Positions 15,013 to 21,285 of a DNA stretch of 21,285 nucleotides are shown one piece after another. Source of the DNA: JAFKKS01 sp039808325 (GTDB lineage Bacteria > Pseudomonadota > Alphaproteobacteria > Rhizobiales > Xanthobacteraceae). Numbering within the stretch: the stretch's first letter is position 1; every line of letters starts with the position of its first letter. The notes below the pieces were generated by a model, which made no database searches, was not told the origin of the DNA, and saw nothing but the letters and a program-made list of their open reading frames with translations. The stretch is from positions 1-21,285 of the forward strand of contig JBDHSU010000073.1 in NCBI GenBank assembly GCA_039808325.1. Direction: 5' to 3'. A program made the position numbers and the translations under genes.

Positions 15013-16218
15013 ATGGCCTTCCTCGCGGACTCCCTTTCGCGCATCAAGCCCTCAGCGACCATCGCCGTGACCGATAAGGCGCGGGCGCTCAAAGCCGCGG
15101 GCCGCGACGTGATCGGCCTCGGCGCCGGCGAGCCGGACTTCGATACGCCCGACAACATCAAGCAGGCCGCGATCAAGGCGATCGAGAGCGGCCGCGCGTC
15201 CAAATATACCGCCGTCGATGGCATCCCGGAGCTCAAGGCCGCCATCATCCGCAAGTTCAAGCGCGACAACGAGCTCGAATACAAGCCGTCGCAGATTTCC
15301 GTCAGCACCGGCGGCAAGCAGGTGCTCTACAACGCGTTGATGGCGACGCTGAACCCCGGCGACGAGGTGATCATCCCCGCGCCCTACTGGGTCAGCTATC
15401 CCGACATGGTGCTGCTCGCGGGCGGCACGCCCGTCGAGGTCGTGGCGCGCATGGAGGACGGCTTCAAGCTGCAGCCGGAACAGCTCGAGCGCGCCATCAC
15501 GCCGAAGACCAAGTGGCTGATCCTCAACTCGCCGTCGAACCCGACCGGCGCCGCCTATACGCGCGCCGAGTTGAAGGCGCTGACCGACGTCCTCATGAAG
15601 CACCCGCATGTGTGGGTGATGACGGACGACATGTACGAACACCTCGTCTACGACGACTTCGTGTTCGCGACGCCGGCGCAGGTGGAGCCGCGGCTCTACG
15701 ACCGCACGCTGACGATGAACGGCATGTCGAAGGCCTACTGCATGACCGGATGGCGCATCGGCTACGCGGGCGGTCCGGACAAGCTGATCAAGACGATGGC
15801 GATGATCCAGTCGCAGTCGACGTCGAATCCGTCGGCGGTGTCGCAGTGGGCGTCCGTCGAGGCGCTGGAGGGTCCGCAGGACTTCATTCCGAAACACAAT
15901 AAAGTGTTCAAGGAGCGGCGCGACTTGATCGTGTCGATGCTCAACCAGGCGAAGGGCCTCAAGTGCCCGAGCCCGGAGGGCGCGTTCTACGTGTATCCGT
16001 CCTGCGCCGGCACGATCGGCAGAACTTCACCGTCAGGCAAGAAGCTCGCGACCGACGAGGATTTCGTGACCGAGCTTCTGGAAGCCGAAGGCGTCGCGGT
16101 GGTGCAAGGCACCGCATTCGGACTGGGCCCGGCGTTCCGCATCTCCTACGCGACGAAGACGGAAGATCTCGAAGAAGCCGGCCGGCGCATCCAGCGCTTT
16201 TGCGGCAATCTCACCTGA
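15013..16218 (+). CDS. aatA: Class I PLP-dependent aminotransferase, aspartate/prephenate type
   Basis: The 401-residue fold-type I enzyme is closest to the class I-gamma aspartate aminotransferases of alphaproteobacteria, which transfer the amino group between aspartate and 2-oxoglutarate and in some cases also act on prephenate. Signatures are VIGLGAGEPDFDTP (33-46), SKYTAVDGIPELKAA, PSNPTG with Asn176, the PLP-pyridine aspartate in MTDDMYEHLVYD (203-214), the Schiff-base lysine in NGMSKAYCMTGWRIGYAGG (Lys240), and the carboxylate-binding arginine in GPAFRISYATK (Arg376). ATG 15013 starts the standard N-terminus MAFLADSLSRIKPSATIAV; the open frame upstream does not resemble the family. A small hairpin, CGCCCG (14975-14980) with CGGGCG (14988-14993), lies just before the start. 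The gene symbol is assigned by family resemblance. Confidence 0.93.
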   Translation: MAFLADSLSRIKPSATIAVTDKARALKAAGRDVIGLGAGEPDFDTPDNIKQAAIKAIESGRASKYTAVDGIPELKAAIIRKFKRDNELEYKPSQISVSTGGKQVLYNALMATLNPGDEVIIPAPYWVSYPDMVLLAGGTPVEVVARMEDGFKLQPEQLERAITPKTKWLILNSPSNPTGAAYTRAELKALTDVLMKHPHVWVMTDDMYEHLVYDDFVFATPAQVEPRLYDRTLTMNGMSKAYCMTGWRIGYAGGPDKLIKTMAMIQSQSTSNPSAVSQWASVEALEGPQDFIPKHNKVFKERRDLIVSMLNQAKGLKCPSPEGAFYVYPSCAGTIGRTSPSGKKLATDEDFVTELLEAEGVAVVQGTAFGLGPAFRISYATKTEDLEEAGRRIQRFCGNLT

Positions 16219-16411
16219 ACGCACGCGATCGCCGGCGGCAAGACGACGCCGCCGGCCATCGAACGAGCCGCCATATCGCCGCCGCATTGCGACGATGCCG
16301 CATGGCTGCTTCCTCTTGCCAGTCTCCTGATCGCCTGAAACGATAGGGCTTCCTCAGAAGGTCCATCGCGGCGATGGCTTTCCGGCTGCGCCGCTCCCGG
16401 GAGGCTACGGC

Positions 16412-18469
16412 ATGACACAAAACGGCGGCACGAGTCCGAAGGGCCCTCGATGCATCGCGCTCGTGGGCCCGTTTCAAAGCGGCAAGACGACATTGCTGGA
16501 GGCGATCCTCGCGCGCACCGGCGCGATCGCGCGGCAAGGCAGCGTCGACGCGGGAACTTCCGTCGGTGATGCGAGCGCGGAAGCGCGCGATCACAAGATG
16601 AGCGTCGAGCTCACGGTCGCGACCACGAATTATCTCGGTGACGACTATACGTTCATCGACTGTCCCGGCTCCGTCGAATTCATTCACGACATGCGCGCGG
16701 CCCTGCCGGCCGTCGACGCCGCCGTCGTCGTCTGCGAGGCGGACGAGCGCAAGGTGCCGCAACTGCAGATCATCCTGCGCGAGCTGGAAGAACTGCAAAT
16801 TCCGCGCTTTCTGTTCCTGAACAAGATCGACAAGGCCGAGGCGCGCGTGCGCGAAACGTTGCAGATTCTGCAGCCGGCCTCGCGCGTGCCGCTGGTGCTG
16901 CGCCAGATTCCGATCTGGTCGGACGCGATCATCACCGGATTCGTCGACCTCGCGCTGGAACGCGCGCATGTCTACAAGGAGCATGCGCCCTCGGAGGTCA
17001 TCGAGCTCACGGGCAACAACCTCGACCGCGAAAAGGAAGCGCGCTTCACCATGCTGGAGAAGCTCGCCGATCACGACGACGAGTTGATGGAGCAACTGCT
17101 CGAAGACATTCCGCCGCCGCGCGACAAGATCTTCGACGACCTCGCCAACGATCTGCACGGGGGCGTCATCTGCCCCGTGCTGATCGGCGTCGCGACCCGC
17201 ACCAACGGCGTGCAGCGCCTTCTGAAAGCGCTTCGCCACGAAGCGCCGGGCGTCGAAAAAACGATCGCACGCCTCGGCGCGAAGACGAACGGCGAAGCGA
17301 TCGCCTCCGTGCTGAAGACCTACAACACCACGCATGGCGGGAAACTGTCGGTGGTGCGCGTCTTGTCCGGGCAGATCGGCGACGGCGTGACGCTGAATAC
17401 GCCGGACGGCGAGGCCGGCCGCGTCTCAGGCACCTTCAAGCTCATGGGGCAGGCGACGGAAAAGCGCGGCCCCGCGGGACCGGGCGAAACCGTCGGGCTC
17501 GGCAAGCTCGATCAAGCACGCACCGGCGACACGCTGTCGGCCGGGAAAGAAGCCGTCATCGCGCTTCCCAAAATTGCTCCGCACCCGCCGGTGCTCGCCA
17601 TCGCGGCCTCGGCCAAGGAACGCAAGGACGACGTGAAGCTCGGGCAGGCACTCAACAAGTTGCAGGAGGAAGACCCTTCTCTCGCCGTCGTGCACAACGC
17701 GGAAACGCACGAGGTGGTGATCTGGGGGCAAGGCGAGATGCATCTGCGTGTCGCGACGGAGCGGCTCGCGAAGCGCTTCGGCGTGGCGATCGTCACGCGG
17801 CCGCCGACCGTCGGTTACCGCGAGACGATCCGCAAAGGCGTCGTGCAGCGCGGGCGCCACAAGAAGCAGTCCGGCGGCCACGGGCAGTTCGGCGACGTCG
17901 TGCTCGACATCAAGCCGCTGCCGCGCGGGGGCGGCTTCACCTTCGATGAAAAGATCACCGGCGGCGTCGTGCCGCGCAACTACATCCCGTCGATCGGCGA
18001 AGGCGTCGCGGACGCGCTCAAGCACGGGCCTTTCGGCTTTCCGGTGGTCGATGTGGCGGTGACGCTGATCGACGGCTCGTATCACACCGTCGATTCGTCG
18101 GATATGGCGTTCCGCACCGCTGGCCGCATCGGCGTGCATGACGCTTTGCCGCAGTGCCAGCCGGTACTGCTCGAGCCGATCCTGAGCGTCGAAATCGTGT
18201 GCCCCACCGACGCCACGGCGAAGGTGAACGCCATCGTCTCGGGCCGGCGCGGACAATTGCTCGGCTTCGATACGCGCGAAGGCTGGGCGGGATGGGACGT
18301 GGTGCGCGCGCTGATGCCGGAGGCGGAGATCGGCGACCTGATCGTCGAGGTGCGCTCGGCGACGGCCGGCGTCGGCAGCTTCACCGCGAAGTTCGACCAT
18401 ATGGCCGAGCTTTCCGGCCGGCCGGCGGAACAGATCATCGCGGCACAGAAGGCGGCGGCCGCCGCCTGA
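16412..18469 (+). CDS. EF-G-like translational GTPase paralogue (EF-G2/FusA2 type)
   Basis: The 685-residue protein has all EF-G domains: G domain (about 1-270), domain II (about 290-380), III (about 395-470), IV (about 480-595, with RKGVVQRGRHKKQSGGHGQFGDV and DGSYHTVDSSDMAF) and V to the end. P-loop is VGPFQSGKTT (18-27) and NKID is at 137-140. It departs from canonical EF-G at switch I, where RGITI is replaced by RDHKMSVEL, and at switch II, where the catalytic PGH histidine is serine (DCPGSVEF, 83-90). This pattern fits the EF-G-like paralogues seen beside true FusA in many bacteria (as with Thermus EF-G-2), not the main translocase. GGGAGG (16399-16404) precedes ATG 16412. The gene stands alone, 193 bp after the aminotransferase gene. 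Its role is not known from sequence. Confidence 0.92.
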   Translation: MTQNGGTSPKGPRCIALVGPFQSGKTTLLEAILARTGAIARQGSVDAGTSVGDASAEARDHKMSVELTVATTNYLGDDYTFIDCPGSVEFIHDMRAALPAVDAAVVVCEADERKVPQLQIILRELEELQIPRFLFLNKIDKAEARVRETLQILQPASRVPLVLRQIPIWSDAIITGFVDLALERAHVYKEHAPSEVIELTGNNLDREKEARFTMLEKLADHDDELMEQLLEDIPPPRDKIFDDLANDLHGGVICPVLIGVATRTNGVQRLLKALRHEAPGVEKTIARLGAKTNGEAIASVLKTYNTTHGGKLSVVRVLSGQIGDGVTLNTPDGEAGRVSGTFKLMGQATEKRGPAGPGETVGLGKLDQARTGDTLSAGKEAVIALPKIAPHPPVLAIAASAKERKDDVKLGQALNKLQEEDPSLAVVHNAETHEVVIWGQGEMHLRVATERLAKRFGVAIVTRPPTVGYRETIRKGVVQRGRHKKQSGGHGQFGDVVLDIKPLPRGGGFTFDEKITGGVVPRNYIPSIGEGVADALKHGPFGFPVVDVAVTLIDGSYHTVDSSDMAFRTAGRIGVHDALPQCQPVLLEPILSVEIVCPTDATAKVNAIVSGRRGQLLGFDTREGWAGWDVVRALMPEAEIGDLIVEVRSATAGVGSFTAKFDHMAELSGRPAEQIIAAQKAAAAA

Positions 18470-18970
18470 AGCATTCTCGCGCGAGGTGCTCGCTCCCGAG
18501 CACGTGGCGCGCAAGCGAACAGCAAGCCTCGATTCTGATTTCCTCAGGGTCGAGGTGAATGCGTGTTGCGCACCGAAGCACCTCGCGTGGGTCCCGGATC
18601 GCGCTCAAATCCGGCGTTCGAACGATCGGCGATCGATAACAACCGGCGTCGCAATGGCGCTTGCCCTCCGTGGGTGCCCGAGGATCGAAGCTTTTCATCC
18701 CGCACCGCACCATAGGTGAAATCCTCTCAAGAACCGCCGATTGAGAAGAAAAACTCCTTCGTTCCGGGGCGAAAAAAGAACTTCATTTCGCGGCTGCGAT
18801 GGTGAGAAATCCTAAGCTGAAACATTAGGTTGCATGCGGTTTATCGTCTCACCTGGAACTGTGATATGGAAGTCACGCGGCGCGCGAAATTTTCGTATAC
18901 TGAATACGATACGCATTCGGCGCATGCCTGTTATGCACCGCAGCATGTTCTTTTTTCGCATCGCACAACG
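18470..18970. other. Long gene-free region between the EF-G-like gene and the small RNA
   Basis: About 500 bp without a convincing protein gene. Near its left end a perfect hairpin, GTGCTCG (18486-18492) with CGAGCAC (18497-18503), lies about 15 bp after the EF-G-like stop; it has no T-run, so it is at best a weak transcript end. CGAGGTG (18551-18557) pairs with CACCTCG (18579-18585). From about 18720 the sequence becomes much richer in A and T, which suits a regulatory region for the small RNA gene that follows. A minus-strand frame at 18435-18713 is open but resembles nothing I know. Confidence 0.5.
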
Positions 18971-18974
18971 TAAA

Positions 18975-19043
18975 TAGAGGTCGCGCTCTTCCATGAGCGT
19001 TTCCTCCCTAGACTTGGGCCGCCCTCGAGGCGGCCCTTTTTTT
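18975..19043 (+). ncRNA. Small trans-acting RNA of the alpha-r8 (MmgR/suhB) type
   Basis: Three parts in order match the layout I recall for alpha-r8/MmgR RNAs of Hyphomicrobiales, which are about 75 nt long. First is a 5' hairpin with CGCTC (18984-18988) and GAGCG (18995-18999). Next is a single-stranded TTTCCTCCCT (19000-19009), the decamer reported as fully conserved in this family and complementary to Shine-Dalgarno sites. Last is a strong rho-independent terminator. Such RNAs act by base pairing with mRNAs, commonly with Hfq; MmgR is linked to polyhydroxybutyrate control in Sinorhizobium meliloti. The 5' end is estimated: TAAATA at 18971-18976 could be the -10 box, placing the start a few bases after 18980, or the RNA may start slightly earlier. 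Convergent with ppdK, with about 108 bp between ends. Confidence 0.75.
19016..19043 (+). terminator. Strong rho-independent terminator of the small RNA
   Basis: Perfect 8-bp arms GGGCCGCC (19016-19023) and GGCGGCCC (19029-19036) enclose CTCGA, followed at once by seven T (19037-19043). There is no T-run on the other side, so it works for plus-strand transcripts only. It is the 3' end of the small RNA and not of any protein gene. Confidence 0.92.
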
Positions 19044-19151
19044 ATCCGGCGACGCCGAACCGCGCCGATTGGCGGCCGTGTCCGCTCACCCCCCTCTCCG
19101 CAGGACATCACGGCCCATGCACGCAACCCCGATGGGGTGCGCTGGCGCTTC

Positions 19152-21285
19152 TTATGCTTCGGAAACGAAGTCCTTGCCCAGGGCCGCCTGGGCCGCCGCC
19201 AGGCGGGCGATCGGCACCCGGAACGGCGAACAGGACACATAGTCGAGATCGGCCTGGTGGCAGAAGGCGACCGAGGCCGGGTCGCCGCCGTGCTCCCCAC
19301 AAATCCCGAGCTTGATGTCGGGGCGCGCCTTGCGGCCGCGCTCGACGGCGATCCGCACAAGCTCACCCACGCCCTCGCGATCGAGCGACACGAAGGGATC
19401 GTTGGGGTAGATGCCCTTGGCGGTGTAGGTCCCGAGGAAGCTCGCGGCGTCGTCGCGGCTGATGCCATACGTCGTCTGGGTCAGATCGTTCGTTCCGAAG
19501 GAGAAGAACTCGGCGGTCTCGGCGATATCGCCGGCGCGTAGCGCGGCGCGCGGCAGCTCGATCATGGTGCCGACCTGATAGGCGACGCGCGTTCCCGTCT
19601 CCTTGGCGACGGCGTCCGCCATGGCGTCGATGCGCTCCTTCACCAGATCGAACTCGGCCTTGGTCGCGATCAACGGCACCATCACCTCCGGGGTGATGGG
19701 TTTGCCGGTGCGCTTGCCCGCCTCCACGGCGGCCTCGAAGATGGCGCGCGCCTGCATCTCGGCGATTTCCGGATAGGCAATCGCCAAACGGCAGCCGCGG
19801 AAGCCGAGCATCGGATTGAACTCGGCCAAGCTGCGCGCGCGGTCGGCAAGCTTCTGCGGGTCGGCGCCCATGCTCTTCGCCACCTCGGCGATCTCGGCAT
19901 CGCCATGCGGCAAGAATTCGTGCAGCGGCGGATCGAGCAGGCGGATGGTCACCGGCAGGCCCTGCATGACCTCGAACAGCTTGGCGAAATCGCCGCGCTG
20001 CATGGGCAGCAGCTTGGCAAGCGCGGCGCGGCGGCCCTTCTCGTCATCGGCCAGAATCATTTCGCGGACGGCGAGGATGCGCTCGGCGTCGAAGAACATG
20101 TGCTCGGTGCGGCACAAGCCGATGCCCTCGGCGCCGAACTTGACGGCGACGCGCGCGTCGTTCGGCGTGTCGGCGTTGGTGCGCACCTTAAGCTTCCGCT
20201 TGCTGTCCGCCCACTGCATCAGCGTCGCGAACTCGCCGGACAGTTCCGGCTCGATCATCGCCGCGGCGCCTTCCAGCACCTGTCCGGTCGACCCGTCGAT
20301 CGTGATGGTCTCGCCCTGCTTCAGCGTCTTGCCGGCGACGCGCATCGTGCCGGCGCTGTAATCGACGCGCAGGCCGCCGGCGCCGGACACGCACGGCTTG
20401 CCCATGCCGCGCGCCACCACGGCGGCATGGGATGTCATGCCGCCGCGCGCGGTCAGAATGCCTTCGGCCGCGTGCATGCCGTGGATGTCCTCCGGGCTCG
20501 TCTCGATGCGCACGAGGATGACCTTCTTGCCCTGCGCCTTCATCGCTTCGGCGACGTCGGGGGAAAAGACAATCTCGCCGGAGGCGGCGCCGGGCGATGC
20601 CGGCAGGCCCGTCGCCAGCACCTTGCGCTCCGCCTTCGGGTCGATGGTCGGGTGCAGGAGTTGATCGAGGGATGCCGGATCGATGCGGTTCACCGCCTCG
20701 TCCTGCGAGATCACGCCCTCGTTCGCCAGATCGACGGCGATCCGCAGCGACGCTTTCGCCGTGCGTTTGCCCGAGCGCGTCTGCAGCATCCACAGCCGGC
20801 CCTTTTCGACCGTGAATTCGAGGTCCTGCATGTCGCGATAATGGCTCTCGAGCTTGGCGTAGATGCGCGAGAGCTCGGCGAACGCCTCCGGCATCGCTTT
20901 TTCCATCGACGGCTTATCGGATTTCGCCGCGACCCGCGCGGCTTCGGTGATCTCTTGCGGCGTGCGGATGCCGGCGACGACATCCTCGCCCTGCGCGTTG
21001 ATGAGGAACTCGCCGTAAAGCTGCTTCTCGCCGGTCGAGGGGTTGCGCGTGAAAGCGACACCGGTCGCGGACGTATCGCCCATGTTGCCGAACACCATCG
21101 CCTGCACGTTGACAGCGGTGCCCCAGCTTTCCGGGATGCCGTGCAGACGGCGATAGGTGATGGCGCGCGCGGTCATCCACGAGCCGAACACCGCGCCGAT
21201 GGCGCCCCAAAGCTGGTCCATCGGGTCTTGCGGGAAGTCCTTGCCGCTTTCCGACTTCACGCGCGCCTTGTACTGCCCGACGAGA
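19152..21285 (-). CDS. ppdK: Pyruvate, phosphate dikinase, C-terminal 710 residues (5' end outside window)
   Basis: PPDK interconverts pyruvate, ATP and phosphate with phosphoenolpyruvate, AMP and diphosphate through a phosphohistidine. The window holds most of the protein (the family is about 880 residues): the end of the ATP-grasp nucleotide-binding domain (QAMVFGNMGDTSATGVAFTR, LQTRSGKRTA), the swivelling phosphohistidine domain with GGMTSHAAVVARGMGKPCV (catalytic His codon at 20427-20429), and the TIM-barrel PEP/pyruvate domain with GIGLCRTEHMFF, GFRGCRLAIAYPEI, FFSFGTNDLTQTTYG and the catalytic cysteine in GICGEHGGDP, ending SCSPFRVPIARLAAAQAAL. The frame is still open at the right edge with LVGQYKARVK, so an internal GTG at 21260 is not the true start. 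It is convergent with the small RNA; no terminator with a T-run is seen after its stop. Confidence 0.97.
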   Translation of the reverse strand, partial: LVGQYKARVKSESGKDFPQDPMDQLWGAIGAVFGSWMTARAITYRRLHGIPESWGTAVNVQAMVFGNMGDTSATGVAFTRNPSTGEKQLYGEFLINAQGEDVVAGIRTPQEITEAARVAAKSDKPSMEKAMPEAFAELSRIYAKLESHYRDMQDLEFTVEKGRLWMLQTRSGKRTAKASLRIAVDLANEGVISQDEAVNRIDPASLDQLLHPTIDPKAERKVLATGLPASPGAASGEIVFSPDVAEAMKAQGKKVILVRIETSPEDIHGMHAAEGILTARGGMTSHAAVVARGMGKPCVSGAGGLRVDYSAGTMRVAGKTLKQGETITIDGSTGQVLEGAAAMIEPELSGEFATLMQWADSKRKLKVRTNADTPNDARVAVKFGAEGIGLCRTEHMFFDAERILAVREMILADDEKGRRAALAKLLPMQRGDFAKLFEVMQGLPVTIRLLDPPLHEFLPHGDAEIAEVAKSMGADPQKLADRARSLAEFNPMLGFRGCRLAIAYPEIAEMQARAIFEAAVEAGKRTGKPITPEVMVPLIATKAEFDLVKERIDAMADAVAKETGTRVAYQVGTMIELPRAALRAGDIAETAEFFSFGTNDLTQTTYGISRDDAASFLGTYTAKGIYPNDPFVSLDREGVGELVRIAVERGRKARPDIKLGICGEHGGDPASVAFCHQADLDYVSCSPFRVPIARLAAAQAALGKDFVSEA

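Noticed and set aside
16211..17335. Minus-strand 374-residue open frame opposite the EF-G-like gene
   Set aside because: Shadow of the GTPase domain coding strand.
18486..18503. Hairpin after the EF-G-like gene as a terminator
   Set aside because: Perfect 7-bp stem but no T-run after it.
18435..18713. Minus-strand 92-residue open frame in the gap after the EF-G-like gene
   Set aside because: Overlaps the EF-G-like 3' end, has no recognisable motif and no clear ribosome site; it cannot be excluded but is not supported.
19126..19138. ACCCC/GGGGT hairpin after ppdK as a terminator
   Set aside because: Only a 5-bp stem and no T-run on the minus strand.

Overview
The window looks like chromosomal DNA of an alphaproteobacterium of the order Hyphomicrobiales (Rhizobiales), probably near the Bradyrhizobium/Xanthobacteraceae group. 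This is inferred from high G+C, the gene order polyprenyl synthase / DUF2007 / methyltransferase / S49 peptidase / glyQ / glyS / ppdK, short secreted proteins of a rhizobial type, and palindromic repeats of kinds seen across this order. No species can be named.

Layout. Positions 1-6.47 kb are a housekeeping block: a polyprenyl diphosphate synthase running off the left edge (minus strand), then on the plus strand a DUF2007-methyltransferase fusion, a SppA/SohB-like S49 peptidase, a small membrane protein, and glyQ overlapping glyS. glyS is interrupted at about residue 293 by a palindromic repeat that shifts the frame, so it is now two open reading frames. Positions 6.5-16.2 kb look like an accessory block between two conserved anchors: an ArsB/SLC13-type anion permease, a 180-bp multi-hairpin palindromic element, an MFS transporter, a PQQ-dependent sugar dehydrogenase, two small hydrophobic or secreted proteins, a glutathione S-transferase, an orphan tricarboxylate-type binding protein, a PAP2 phosphatase whose C-terminus is encoded by a repeat, and an aspartate-type aminotransferase. 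Positions 16.4-21.3 kb hold a divergent EF-G paralogue, a 680-bp gene-free region that ends in a small RNA of the alpha-r8/MmgR (suhB) type with a strong rho-independent terminator, and the 3' part of ppdK (minus strand), which runs off the right edge.

How the genes relate. GlyQ and GlyS are the two subunits of one bacterial glycyl-tRNA synthetase and overlap by 8 bp. The EF-G-like protein is also translation-related, but its altered GTPase motifs suggest a job other than standard translocation. PPDK and the aspartate aminotransferase belong to central C3/C4 metabolism. The transporters, the periplasmic dehydrogenase and the binding protein look like independent nutrient-handling genes rather than one operon.

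The most notable features are the palindromic elements: one splits an essential-type gene, one extends a protein, and one is a large intergenic structure in which all four hairpin loops carry the same six bases.
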